48,024 nucleotides of DNA from the IMG/VR virus record IMGVR_UViG_3300028610_003703, positions 1-48,024 of that record; one strand, written 5' to 3'. The position numbers were made by a program, and so were the translations under genes. Positions 8,550-17,183 of the stretch are shown here, in pieces; the first letter of the stretch is position 1; the number at the start of each line of letters is the position of its first letter. This DNA is from a virus. The notes beneath the pieces are model-generated. The model did no database searches, was not told where the DNA came from, and saw only the letters and a list, made by a program, of their open reading frames with translations.

Positions 8550-9699
8550 AGAAAAACACAAGATTATCAAGCAACACAGAGTACTCCCTCTGGCTAGGGA
8601 ATTCTTAGAAGCAATCGATTTTACTCAAGAACCCATAATTCCTTGGCCTGAAGGAGTAAATCGGGATGAATTGAAACGTGCGTTGGATACTACTGAACTC
8701 GTAACCTTCACATTACCCATTGGGCAGATAGATGCTTTGTCTGGTAATGGTTTTACCTACAAAGAATCCTCTGTTTTGGGTTTGGTTAGACAAGTCAACC
8801 AGAAAAAACCTGAAGGTTTCTGGGGTCATCTTCGAGAGGATGAAATTGGTACAAAATACAGTCCAGCGGCTGTTCGTTGGTTGGCTGCTGAACTTGATGA
8901 TGAGGGTGTAGCTTGGGGACTTGGAGTAGCCCTGACTGAAACTGCTGGTAGGCATTTTAAATCAGCAAAGGCACTCCAAGCTAGAACGGGAACATCAATC
9001 TTTGGCTGGAATGTAGTAGTCGGAGAAGAACTTGATGTTTATGGATATGATCTCATTTCAATTGATTTAGCAAGCTCAGAGAGGGTGGGAATACCCATTA
9101 CTTCTGCTGAACCTATAGTAAATACAGAAATACAAGGAGATGAAGAAGTGGACAAAGACAAAGATGTTGTAATTCCGGACCTGAAAAAGAAAACAAAGGA
9201 CGGAAACGAGAGCGGGGCAGATTTTCTACAAGATCAAGTTGATACTCTTCGGCGTCAAGTTAGCGAACTTAGAGCCTATCAAACTGATCTTCAAGTAGCA
9301 AAAGAACTTCTGGCTTTGGGAAGTGATGATGATCTGGCAACAGGGATTCGTCAACTTCAACGTGAACGTTCTACTTATGCCAGTGAAAATCAGACCTTGC
9401 TGGCCAATCACATTACTGCTGAATTGGAACGTGTTATCAAGCTTGAATCAGTTAGGCCTCTCGTTCTTTCTCTGATTATGTCTAAGAAACCTGCAACAAC
9501 AGCAGAAGTTGCTCAGGCTATCGTTGATATCACTGATTCACCTGAAGTAAAGACTCTTCTGGAGGGCCAGCGAGAGACAGAAGGTGGGCCTGAATTAGGT
9601 GAAGATAATAACCACGAAAAGAAAAAGGGCGATGCAAAACATGACATGGGGAAATTCATGAAGGATCGCCCAGTAGTTCAAAATGAAGGGAGTAAATAA
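8542..9699 (+). CDS. Capsid maturation protease fused to scaffold
   Basis: The N-terminal 190 residues resemble phage prohead proteases: a histidine in GFWGHL (H96), a serine in GTSIFGW (S152), and a closing segment SIDLASSERVGIP that resembles the (I/V)DLVxxPxxG end of that fold. Residues 195-345 are highly charged with a predicted coiled coil (230-310), as expected of an internal scaffold. The last 40 residues are acidic and basic low-complexity. Its place directly before the decoration and major capsid genes supports a fused protease-scaffold. Assignment of the catalytic residues is tentative, and a pure scaffold is possible. Confidence 0.65.
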   Translation: MDKEKHKIIKQHRVLPLAREFLEAIDFTQEPIIPWPEGVNRDELKRALDTTELVTFTLPIGQIDALSGNGFTYKESSVLGLVRQVNQKKPEGFWGHLREDEIGTKYSPAAVRWLAAELDDEGVAWGLGVALTETAGRHFKSAKALQARTGTSIFGWNVVVGEELDVYGYDLISIDLASSERVGIPITSAEPIVNTEIQGDEEVDKDKDVVIPDLKKKTKDGNESGADFLQDQVDTLRRQVSELRAYQTDLQVAKELLALGSDDDLATGIRQLQRERSTYASENQTLLANHITAELERVIKLESVRPLVLSLIMSKKPATTAEVAQAIVDITDSPEVKTLLEGQRETEGGPELGEDNNHEKKKGDAKHDMGKFMKDRPVVQNEGSK

Positions 9700-10076
9700 T
9701 GGCCGCTGGTGAGAATAGTTATTTCGAATCAGATGGTAAAGCTCTTCACGTGGCTCTTACGGCTACAGTAGCAAAAAGCCGTGTGGTTGTCGTTGAGAGT
9801 TGGTTGGGTATCGCTGCTAATGATGGTGTTAGTGGAGATACTATCGCGATGACAGTAGATGGCCGGGAATATCAATTTGAAGTCCCAGCTGCTTTGGCTG
9901 TTGCAAAGGGTGCTGTTGTTTATATCGACATCGCTGATCTCACGGGTCACTATCCTGATGATGCAGCTTGGAATACAGATGGCACTGGTACGACCCCTAT
10001 TCGTTTATTCAAGGCAACAATGGCAAAGGATGCAAACGACTTCGTGACCGGTATTATGTTCAAAGACCAGCTCTAG
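9699..10076 (+). CDS. DUF2190-type capsid decoration protein
   Basis: This 125-residue protein has the beta-rich pattern of DUF2190 proteins: an early VVVVESWLGIAAND turn, a GAVVYID strand, and a late PIRLFKATMAKD strand with an acidic D-x-G turn before it. Members of this family lie between protease and major capsid genes and are thought to be lambda gpD-like cement proteins that stabilise the expanded head. The start overlaps the preceding stop as TAATG, and the stop is 10 nt before the capsid gene. Confidence 0.75.
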   Translation: MAAGENSYFESDGKALHVALTATVAKSRVVVVESWLGIAANDGVSGDTIAMTVDGREYQFEVPAALAVAKGAVVYIDIADLTGHYPDDAAWNTDGTGTTPIRLFKATMAKDANDFVTGIMFKDQL

Positions 10077-10086
10077 GAGATTACCC

Positions 10087-11100
10087 ATGCTTAAGATTTT
10101 CGCTAAAGAATCACTCGCAAAAGAAACACCAAAATGGGGCTTCAAGGACGGGTTTGATATCCGCGATGAACTTCAAGTTGTCGAACAAACCAAACAGGGT
10201 ACAGTTGTCGAATTCATTGGTACCGGCGATTTTGCTTCTGCTTGGGTTGAACGCCAACGTTTCGAAGTGGATGCAGGCCGGGACGAAGAGCCTATTCTCT
10301 ATACCCCTCTCTATAATGTAGTCGAAGATTCCTCACTTCCTAGGAACGTTACAGTTTACAGGCTGGGGCCTGGAGCTGTTGTTTTTGAAGAAGTAATGGA
10401 AGGCGGTGAAGTTAAGTTCGTCACCGTGGGTGAGAGTTCATTCTCGGTACCCATTCGTCATTATGCTACGGGGTTAGAATACAGTAAAGATCTCGTTATT
10501 TATAATGAGCTCTGGGGCATTCCTATTGTTGAAAGACAAGCAGGAATCGCATGGAACGCTATTCTCAATAATATTCATCTCTCACCCATTATTGATGCCA
10601 CTTATGCTGCAGCTAATCAAACTGCTGCATCTGCTGCAGGTGCTACTCTGGTTGAGAATTATCTTCGCACGATTGAAGATGCTATTACCAATTCAATCGC
10701 AGATACAACTAATCCCCGCCGTGGACCCTACACATTGCTTGTTTCTACATCCGATCTCTTTTTGATCGAACGAGCTTTGAGACGGGTACCTCAGCAGGGA
10801 TTTGATCTTCAATCATCCGCCCTTTCTCGTATCCGTAATATCATCGCCTATGATGGTTGGACAGGTTCACGAGGAAACTTTACAACAACCTACTCTGGAG
10901 TAACTGCTGGCACTGCCTATCTAGTTGACCAGGCTTTCCGGGATCGTAACTTTGGTTCCTTTGTTAAACAAGGTCTACAACGAGGTGGTGGGAATCCTGA
11001 TGTTAGTCGCTTCATCCTGGAACAAGTAATCTGGGACGCTTATCTCGGTGTTCATGCAGATGTTATCCCGGCAACTGAAGAAATCACCTGGCCGACATAA
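10087..11100 (+). CDS. Major capsid protein
   Basis: This 337-residue protein should build the icosahedral shell. Position after protease and decoration genes, size, and a strong ribosome site (AGGAGAT) all fit a highly expressed HK97-fold capsid protein. A run of beta strands at 60-150 could form the E-loop and P-domain. A helical spine with A- and T-rich helices follows (150-200), and a beta-rich C-terminal A-domain ends in GVHADVIPATEEITWPT. It belongs to a divergent group also annotated as a putative phage major head protein in environmental phages. The stem-loop at 11510-11531 follows the next small gene. Confidence 0.82.
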   Translation: MLKIFAKESLAKETPKWGFKDGFDIRDELQVVEQTKQGTVVEFIGTGDFASAWVERQRFEVDAGRDEEPILYTPLYNVVEDSSLPRNVTVYRLGPGAVVFEEVMEGGEVKFVTVGESSFSVPIRHYATGLEYSKDLVIYNELWGIPIVERQAGIAWNAILNNIHLSPIIDATYAAANQTAASAAGATLVENYLRTIEDAITNSIADTTNPRRGPYTLLVSTSDLFLIERALRRVPQQGFDLQSSALSRIRNIIAYDGWTGSRGNFTTTYSGVTAGTAYLVDQAFRDRNFGSFVKQGLQRGGGNPDVSRFILEQVIWDAYLGVHADVIPATEEITWPT

Positions 11101-11118
11101 AACGCTAGGAGATAATCG

Positions 11119-11508
11119 ATGCTTAGAAACGTCAATGACCCAGTTGTCAGAATATCAACTACGATTGCAGCTGCGGCTGCAGTTAGTGGTTCCATTAGCC
11201 TTCTGGGGCGAGGTCCACGAGGAGTTGCAGTCCAGGTACCTAGTGCTTGGACTGCTGCAGATCTTGCCATGGAAGTAAGTGAAGATGGAACTACTTGGGT
11301 TCATGTTAGAGATGAGATTGGTGCTATTGTCCGTATCATCTCTATTCAAACCAGTGAAGCTGGGATTTATCTGTTTCCTGCTTCTAGTTGGTATACCGGA
11401 GCATTTCCCTTCATGCGTTTAGTTTCACTCAACACAACTTCTGGAACAACTTGGACAATTGTAAATCAAGCCTCTGAAAGATCACTAAAAGTTGTCCTAT
11501 TAGGTTAA
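11119..11508 (+). CDS. Small structural protein after the major capsid gene
   Basis: I do not recognise a family. This 129-residue, beta-rich protein has a short alanine-rich stretch near the N-terminus (IAAAAAVSGSI) and a strong AGGAGAT ribosome site. It lies between the capsid gene and a stem-loop, so it is likely made in quantity with the capsid. A head fibre, decoration protein or virion-surface protein would fit; nothing in the sequence decides among them. Confidence 0.65.
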   Translation: MLRNVNDPVVRISTTIAAAAAVSGSISLLGRGPRGVAVQVPSAWTAADLAMEVSEDGTTWVHVRDEIGAIVRIISIQTSEAGIYLFPASSWYTGAFPFMRLVSLNTTSGTTWTIVNQASERSLKVVLLG

Positions 11509-11509
11509 A

Positions 11510-11531
11510 GCAGGGAGCTAAGGCTCCCTGC
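11510..11531 (+). terminator. Stem-loop after the capsid gene pair
   Basis: GCAGGGAGC (11510-11518) pairs exactly with GCTCCCTGC (11523-11531) around a TAAG loop. Only a weak ACTTTA follows, so termination may be partial. Such partial terminators after capsid genes raise capsid mRNA relative to downstream tail genes. Confidence 0.65.
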
Positions 11532-11548
11532 ACTTTAGGAGAGGGCCG

Positions 11549-13165
11549 ATGACACTACATACACACAGAGGTCTTCAACTTCAGATACCTACAGCACAGG
11601 GCCTGAATCATGAAGACTTCTTGCGTTCTCTATCTCTAACAATTCGTCTGAAACTTCAAGAAATAACGGGTGACATTGCGGTAAATAGTTTATATACGAT
11701 TGCAGAATTTGCTGAACTACTTTCTAATAAAGATTTTAGTGTTTGGACAGATGATGATCCAGATAATTGGTCGGTAGTCGAAGTAGGAGATTCTTCTAGT
11801 AATATTACTCAGGCACCCGATGGGTCGTTGAACATCATCTCAGATGGGACTGCAGCTCATGTCCTTCAAACAGTGCTAACTGTTGGAACAGAGTACACAG
11901 CTATCATCAAAGTAAGTGAAGTACAGAGTGGAACTATCACTCATGGACTATCAGGAATTTCTCCAAAGCAACAAATCATATCAACACCCGGGACGTTTTC
12001 GGTAACATTTGTGGCAGAAAATACTAATTATGTTATTAGTCGCGCATCAGCCTGTGATGTCAAAATAACTGAAGCGAGTGTTCGCAGATCAGGTAATCTA
12101 TTAGAGAATTCTGACTTCAGTGCATGGACTGCTGATGATCCAGACGATTATACCGTTTTCAATGAATCAGGTGGTGTAGCTGAACTTTCAGAAGTAGCTG
12201 CGGGGGAATTCCAGGCTGATGCACCAACACTCGGTGGCAATCATGCTAATTTCTGGACGGCTGATCCCGGTGCAAATCTCTGGATTGAAGAGAATGGCAT
12301 TCTCACCATTGGTGACACTTACCGTGCTGAGGTAGATGTCAATGGGATTAATACCGGTGGCATGATTCGTATTCATAATAGTAATGCAAATCTGGGGCCA
12401 AATCTACTCATTGCGGAAGTGACTGCCCATGATTTTATTGCGGTAGCCACTAATTATGGGTTGAAGCGCCTTGCTGCACCCAATGATGCAACAGTCGCCA
12501 GTACTAGTATTGAGAAGGTTGGAGAACTTGATGCACAAATTTCAAGTTCAGGAGTTACCCTTGGTCAGATAGGACAACAAGGAGATAACGAAGCATTTGA
12601 TTTCACTGGATCAGGAGGTTTCCTAGATATTGTAGATCCAGCCGATCAAATCTCCGAAAAACAAACATTCGAATATATAATCCCTATTAGCCCAGATACT
12701 GCAGGAGAAGGACCTGATTTAGGTCACCTTTTTGAATGGGGTAGTGGTGGAGGTTTTTGGTTACGATTTGATAGTGGATTAACTGCCTTCAGAGGAGAGG
12801 TTCCAGATAGTATTGCTGGGGGCTCTGTAACAATAACTGATGAGGGTGTTACTGCAGGAATCTGGGCTGTCATTTTTGCTTCATTCCAAGCAGATAAAAA
12901 TCTTCATCTTTACAGGGGTGATCCTGATGGAACAGTTACAGAACTTAATACAACAACACAAACACCACTTTCAAATTTGGTTGCTTCACAATCGGGTAAT
13001 ACACTTAGATTTATGAATAATGGAGCAGCAAATAGAGCTGTAGATGGAACAGTAGATGAAGTAATAGTGGGAGATCTTCTTACTGATGGAGAAAGAGAAC
13101 GTTTTACTCGGGGATTTTTTACATCGATTGATGGTGGATATCCCGGTTATGAGGAAGGGTTTTAA
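11549..13165 (+). CDS. Fibre-like protein with duplicated carbohydrate-binding-like modules and a LamG-like C-terminus
   Basis: This 538-residue protein is probably a virion surface or tail-associated fibre. Two copies of the pattern LLxNxDFSxWTxDDPDxx (about residues 57-74 and 188-205) begin two beta-rich modules resembling CBM4/9-type domains. The last 170 residues look like a LamG/concanavalin-type jelly roll (FDFTGSGGFLDIVDP onward, then AGIWAVIFASF and LHLYRGDPDG). The ribosome site AGGAGAGG is strong. The stop overlaps the first spike gene as TAATG, so the fibre and spike are probably made together. The polysaccharide target is unknown. Confidence 0.7.
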   Translation: MTLHTHRGLQLQIPTAQGLNHEDFLRSLSLTIRLKLQEITGDIAVNSLYTIAEFAELLSNKDFSVWTDDDPDNWSVVEVGDSSSNITQAPDGSLNIISDGTAAHVLQTVLTVGTEYTAIIKVSEVQSGTITHGLSGISPKQQIISTPGTFSVTFVAENTNYVISRASACDVKITEASVRRSGNLLENSDFSAWTADDPDDYTVFNESGGVAELSEVAAGEFQADAPTLGGNHANFWTADPGANLWIEENGILTIGDTYRAEVDVNGINTGGMIRIHNSNANLGPNLLIAEVTAHDFIAVATNYGLKRLAAPNDATVASTSIEKVGELDAQISSSGVTLGQIGQQGDNEAFDFTGSGGFLDIVDPADQISEKQTFEYIIPISPDTAGEGPDLGHLFEWGSGGGFWLRFDSGLTAFRGEVPDSIAGGSVTITDEGVTAGIWAVIFASFQADKNLHLYRGDPDGTVTELNTTTQTPLSNLVASQSGNTLRFMNNGAANRAVDGTVDEVIVGDLLTDGERERFTRGFFTSIDGGYPGYEEGF

Positions 13166-14361
13166 TGGTTCTCCCAACTAATAGAAGTATAACAAATACC
13201 AGAGCAGAGCATGTAACTGATCATAACCTAATTGCTACACTTTTTGGAAAGATTTCTGATGTAACATTTTTTGGGGCGATAGGGGATGGTGTGGCTGATG
13301 ATACTGTTGCCATCCAAGCTGCACTGGATGATCTGGCAAATGGAGATAATCTACACTTTCCCCCCGGTACTTATAATGTCTCCAGCCCCTTAACTCTTAC
13401 TAGCATGTCACGAGTTCACATCACGGGCAATGGGGCTACGCTACACGCAACAGCAACGATGAGTAGTATTTTAAGTCTTAACGGGTTTGCCTATTCAGTC
13501 GTTGAGGGTCTCTGGTTTGACAGCGATGGTGATGTTACAGTAACAGACATGCTGTATTATCACTGGGATGGCATAGTCGCCCGCAGCAGCACCCGAAATA
13601 TATTCCGAAACATGCACTGGGAAGGGCGGTTTGTAACTGCATTGCGGATAGGTCAGGCTGCAAGCGGTGTACAAACCGATAACTCATTGTTTGAGAGTCT
13701 GGCCATTGGCGGCGGTTGGACAACCGGCGAAGGTACACTATGGCAAGAAGGCATTCATGTTGGTGATGCTGTAAGTGGTAATAATATGTTGCATAATATA
13801 CGCAACAGCACAATTACCCATTGCGCAGTCGCAGTTTTCATAGACCGGTCACGAATATGTGACCTTGAAAAAATCAGCACCTCATTATGTGGAGTAGATT
13901 ACGATGTGCAATCGCCCGACTCAGTGCGGATCATGGGTTGTCGTTCAGAAAATGCCGAAATGTTCCTTGAGGCAATCGTTGCTGGAACAACCTTCGGGGC
14001 AAAAGTAACTGTCGATAATTGCATCTTCAAACCCGGCAGCAATTTTAATATCGGTGATATCTTTATTGATTTTCGCATCGGCGGCACATTGCATGTAGTT
14101 GATACGGTTGTTGCCAGTCTACCAGTGGCGACAATTCCCCTGATACAGACAAACAACGTAGCATCTAAGGCCCGGCAAACTCGCGTACGAGTGGAAGGGT
14201 ATCGTGTCAGTACCGATACAACAATTACAGGTGGGGATGACCTATTCGATGTTGATGTACGCACCGATATTATCATGCGTGATTTTGAGCGGACAACAGC
14301 AGCTGGTGCACTGGTTGATGCCGATGCCATTCAAAGCTATAGTGTAACAGACGGAGTCTAA
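13165..14361 (+). CDS. Tail spike 1, pectate-lyase-superfamily beta-helix
   Basis: After a 35-residue head-binding segment (NTRAEHVTDHNLIATLFGKI), the sequence FGAIGDGVADDTVAIQAALDD is the classic entry to a phage pectate-lyase-like right-handed beta-helix, which continues through residues 60-395. Such spikes bind and often cut host surface polysaccharide. The N-terminal DNA shares an exact 49-bp block (13217-13265) with the next spike gene, while the rest differs. From about 13540 to 14330 the base composition becomes visibly richer in G and C (CGGCGG, GCGTACGAG) than the anchor, suggesting acquisition of the receptor-binding part from another source. No catalytic residues can be assigned. 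Confidence 0.8.
   Translation: MVLPTNRSITNTRAEHVTDHNLIATLFGKISDVTFFGAIGDGVADDTVAIQAALDDLANGDNLHFPPGTYNVSSPLTLTSMSRVHITGNGATLHATATMSSILSLNGFAYSVVEGLWFDSDGDVTVTDMLYYHWDGIVARSSTRNIFRNMHWEGRFVTALRIGQAASGVQTDNSLFESLAIGGGWTTGEGTLWQEGIHVGDAVSGNNMLHNIRNSTITHCAVAVFIDRSRICDLEKISTSLCGVDYDVQSPDSVRIMGCRSENAEMFLEAIVAGTTFGAKVTVDNCIFKPGSNFNIGDIFIDFRIGGTLHVVDTVVASLPVATIPLIQTNNVASKARQTRVRVEGYRVSTDTTITGGDDLFDVDVRTDIIMRDFERTTAAGALVDADAIQSYSVTDGV
13217..13265 (+). repeat. Exact 49-bp direct repeat, copy 1
   Basis: This stretch is identical to 14468-14516. It encodes DHNLIATLFGKISDV in both spikes. Exact identity at third codon positions, within flanking DNA that has diverged, points to recent conversion or recombination rather than ancient duplication alone. 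Confidence 0.85.
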
Positions 14362-14409
14362 TAACTAGCTAGTGAATTTCAACACGAGATTCCATGGAGA
14401 CATTATCTA

Positions 14410-15390
14410 ATGGCTACATCATTACCTAATAATAGAGCCATAACAAATACTAGAGCTGAACATGTAGCTGATCATAACCTAATTGCTACACTTTTTGGAA
14501 AGATTTCTGATGTAACGTTATTTGGAGCTGTGGGTGACGGGGTCGCAGATGATACATCAGCAATTGATGATGCTATTACCGATGCAGGAGCTGGAGGCAT
14601 CGTCTTCTTCCCCAGTGGTACTTATCTTATAACAAGTACATTAATTATTAAAACTCATGTGATGAGTTCACCAGACGCTATTATTAATTACACCGGTACA
14701 GGAGTTGCCGTTCAGATAGGCGAGGTAGCTTCTGCGATAGATGATGTTGTTGCACAACTACCAAGAATCCAGCGACCAACCAATCGCTGGCATACACCGT
14801 CACTTGCCATTGCTTCGGATACAGGACTTCGAATCATCAATTGCAAAAATTGCATTATAGAATTTATTCGTATTCTCGATTATTCCATCGGTGTAGAATG
14901 TTTTGGAAGTGACAACGGATTTGCAGACAATGTAGTTCGGGGACAACGGATCCTAAATTGTGCTATTGGACTAAAGTTAGATCGCTTTGGTAGCGGCTGG
15001 GTTTCTGAAGCGGTTTATGATATCAAGAAAATCACTGTTGGCGATGGTATCTTATCGGGACGTGTTGTTGGCACACGTGGGGTACAGAAATTGACACCCA
15101 ACAGCAACAACGTATTCCGGAATATCAATTTTGAAGGTAACCGACTGGAATACGCCATTGAGGTACATGGTAATGGTGGCGTATTTAGCAATTGCCGATT
15201 TGAAAGTGCTGATAATGATCTCGATCCCAATAAATTCTTTATTGGTGATGATGCAACAGGTTGGCTTTTTGATAATGGACCTCACCTTGATGATGTAGAG
15301 ATTGATCTTGAAGCAGGTTATACGGGAACTCATAATCAACGACGTTATATTAACACAACGACAGGTGCTACAGTAGAAGATGCTTTTTAA
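14410..15390 (+). CDS. Tail spike 2, pectate-lyase-superfamily beta-helix
   Basis: A paralogue of the preceding spike: the first 60 residues (NNRAITNTRAEH..., FGAVGDGVADDT) are nearly the same, and the remaining 265 residues are a different beta-helix. A GGAGA ribosome site precedes the ATG. Two spikes with one anchor could occupy the same attachment site as mixed or alternative receptor-binding proteins, or one may build on the other. It is shorter (326 aa) than spike 1. No active-site residues can be named. Confidence 0.78.
   Translation: MATSLPNNRAITNTRAEHVADHNLIATLFGKISDVTLFGAVGDGVADDTSAIDDAITDAGAGGIVFFPSGTYLITSTLIIKTHVMSSPDAIINYTGTGVAVQIGEVASAIDDVVAQLPRIQRPTNRWHTPSLAIASDTGLRIINCKNCIIEFIRILDYSIGVECFGSDNGFADNVVRGQRILNCAIGLKLDRFGSGWVSEAVYDIKKITVGDGILSGRVVGTRGVQKLTPNSNNVFRNINFEGNRLEYAIEVHGNGGVFSNCRFESADNDLDPNKFFIGDDATGWLFDNGPHLDDVEIDLEAGYTGTHNQRRYINTTTGATVEDAF
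14468..14516 (+). repeat. Exact 49-bp direct repeat, copy 2
   Basis: Second copy of the block at 13217-13265, encoding the anchor segment of spike 2. The two copies lie 1251 bp apart in the same orientation, so homologous recombination between them would delete most of spike 1 and join its first codons to spike 2. Confidence 0.85.
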
Positions 15391-15417
15391 TGGCAAATGG
15401 ATATAAAGGAAAACAAG

Positions 15418-15621
15418 ATGGCATATCAAGAAATGACGCTAGAAGAACTCAAGTCAGAAGTAAAGAGACTCGAAAATTACAGCAATGAAATATGGCAACG
15501 ACGTTTAGCATTGAAAGAAGAAATGCTAGAAATTCAAAAGCAGATTGATGAAGTAAACAGGTGGGTAGAAACTAAACGACCTCCTGGTGATCCCAATCTT
15601 ACACAAAATGTAGGAACATAG
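15418..15621 (+). CDS. Small coiled-coil protein, 67 aa
   Basis: Almost the whole chain is one charged helix with leucines at heptad spacing (LEELKSEVKRLENYSNEI), so it probably forms a coiled-coil oligomer. I chose 15418 because AAAGGA lies 9 nt upstream; an ATG at 15397 lacks a ribosome site. It sits between the spike genes and small virion proteins and may be a spike chaperone or fibre adaptor, which is inference from position only. Confidence 0.6.
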   Translation: MAYQEMTLEELKSEVKRLENYSNEIWQRRLALKEEMLEIQKQIDEVNRWVETKRPPGDPNLTQNVGT

Positions 15622-15631
15622 GAGAACAATC

Positions 15632-16033
15632 ATGGCTAACGCTTTTTATGCTCTAGGCAGAGGTAATTTCCTAGATGCAAACATTGATTGGTCTGCCAAC
15701 AATATGAAGTTGGTATTGACTGATGCAGCAGATTATATAAAGAATCTGGCAACTGATAACGATTTGGCAGATGTTACTGGAGCAGGTCGAGTTGCAACTA
15801 GTGGTAATCTTGCTTCTAAAACTTCAACAGATGGTACCGCTGATGCAGCAGATGTCGTTCTTTCTACGGTGTCAGGAGACGTCTCTGAGGAAATCGTATT
15901 CTATTATGATTCTGCAGTTGAAGCGACCTCATTGCTTATCGCTAATTTTGATACTGCGACGGGCCTGCCAGTAACACCTAACGGTGGCGACATCAATGTT
16001 AACTTCAATGCTAGCGGGATTTTCACTCTTTAA
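15632..16033 (+). CDS. Small phage structural protein, 133 aa
   Basis: The pattern is recurrent in siphophages: an N-terminal Y-x-x-G-x-x-x-FLxxxIDW, then LVLTDAADY, then a threonine- and alanine-rich strand region, and the ending TGLPVTPNGGDINVNF. Members lie among fibre and head-tail genes and are thought to be virion proteins of unknown exact role. The ribosome site is AGGAGAA at good spacing, and a small helical protein follows. Confidence 0.7.
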   Translation: MANAFYALGRGNFLDANIDWSANNMKLVLTDAADYIKNLATDNDLADVTGAGRVATSGNLASKTSTDGTADAADVVLSTVSGDVSEEIVFYYDSAVEATSLLIANFDTATGLPVTPNGGDINVNFNASGIFTL

Positions 16034-16034
16034 G

Positions 16035-16394
16035 ATGGAAATCTTGAAACCCCGTAAACAAGGGACTATCCGCAGAGAAGGGCATCGACTCATTATTCTT
16101 TTTGATGGTCAAGCTCTTATGGATATGGACTACGAGGGGGCTATTCAATTAGCCCAAGCATTAATCTATCAAGCTAAACGTATCGAAGAAGAAGTAAAAG
16201 CCGAACAGGTAATTGATGACGGGGCATTCGCAGCAAGAACAGGTGCACCTTTTGGATTCACTCAAAATCCAGGAATCATCCAAGAGATCAAAAAGGAAGC
16301 AGCCTGGAATACCAAATTACGACGTCATGTCCCCCAATCTAAATACAGAGGAATCCTCTATCCCCCGGTTGTAAAAAGACAAGGAGACAATTGA
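16035..16394 (+). CDS. Hypothetical virion-region protein, 119 aa
   Basis: I do not recognise a family. The start at 16035 is the first ATG after the previous stop, although the ribosome site is weak and coupling to the gene just upstream is likely. The sequence has two parts: a beta and helix N-terminal half (residues 1-60), and a C-terminal tail with KYRGILYPPVVKRQ. It is one of three consecutive small genes between the spikes and the repeat protein. Confidence 0.6.
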   Translation: MEILKPRKQGTIRREGHRLIILFDGQALMDMDYEGAIQLAQALIYQAKRIEEEVKAEQVIDDGAFAARTGAPFGFTQNPGIIQEIKKEAAWNTKLRRHVPQSKYRGILYPPVVKRQGDN

Positions 16395-16395
16395 T

Positions 16396-16695
16396 ATGGC
16401 AGTTGGACCCACTAAAAAAGTTCAAACAATGATCAATCAAATGGCTCGTGAAATCGAAATCTGTCGTGCTGCCCATGCCAGGATGGTGATAGTTCGAGAT
16501 TTTTATACGACAGTCAACCCAGACCCAACAGGAACAGCTCTTGAAGGTAATGTAGCAGCAGTAAATACTGCAATCAATTCGTTGGGTACAGAGATAGATA
16601 CAGTTCTCTGGGATGGAATGATTAGTGCTAAAAGCCCTTCCCACCGAAGTATGGCCATGGAAGAAGATGGTTATATTCCCCCTGAAAGAGGTTAA
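16396..16695 (+). CDS. Hypothetical virion-region protein, 99 aa
   Basis: A small helical protein with an early run of positive and negative charge (MINQMAREIEICRAAHARM) and a central alanine- and asparagine-rich helix (LEGNVAAVNTAINSL). The AAGGAGA ribosome site and tight spacing on both sides show a genuine operon gene. No family is recognised. Confidence 0.6.
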   Translation: MAVGPTKKVQTMINQMAREIEICRAAHARMVIVRDFYTTVNPDPTGTALEGNVAAVNTAINSLGTEIDTVLWDGMISAKSPSHRSMAMEEDGYIPPERG

Positions 16696-16697
16696 CT

Positions 16698-17180
16698 ATG
16701 GCTACTGGTGATAGTCTATTTGCAGTTATAGGGGGTTCTTTCAATCCCGATTCAACCTGTGATTTTACAGACAGAAATGGTAATCCTCTTGCTGCCTTTG
16801 ATGATACTACATCCGAAGATGCTCGTTATTCTGTTTATATGCCAGAACATTATGATGACGGGGGCTTAACCTTTGAATTAGAGGTTATGGCAGCAACAGC
16901 AATAACGGGGGACAGCGATTGGGAAATTGGCATCGAAAGATCACAGGTAGGTACATTAGATCATGATGCCGATTCTTTTGCTGCAAACAATGTCGTAAAT
17001 GGCACAACTGTACCTGGTACAGCAGGTGTAACCCAACTTATCACGATCACATTCGTAACTGGTGGTGATATGGATGGTTGGGTGGCAGGGGAATGGGCAC
17101 GTATAAATGTAGGTCGTAATACTGCTGATACTGCCAGTGGTGATATGCAACTACTAGGCGTTGCTTGTCGAGAAACCTAA
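16698..17180 (+). CDS. Hypothetical beta-rich virion protein, 160 aa
   Basis: A D-, G- and T-rich, beta-strand pattern with little charge, as is typical of phage fibre or decoration proteins. It contains FTDRNGNPLAAFDD near residue 25 and a V-x-V-GRNTADTASGD turn near the end. It follows the previous gene after 2 nt and precedes the repeat protein by 3 nt, so the two are likely partners. It may belong to the same fibre assembly. Confidence 0.6.
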   Translation: MATGDSLFAVIGGSFNPDSTCDFTDRNGNPLAAFDDTTSEDARYSVYMPEHYDDGGLTFELEVMAATAITGDSDWEIGIERSQVGTLDHDADSFAANNVVNGTTVPGTAGVTQLITITFVTGGDMDGWVAGEWARINVGRNTADTASGDMQLLGVACRET

Positions 17181-17183
17181 ACC

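Noticed and set aside
11510-11531. Capsid-region stem-loop as a strong terminator
   Set aside because: The absence of a real T-run makes complete termination unlikely; it is kept as a weak terminator or processing stem.
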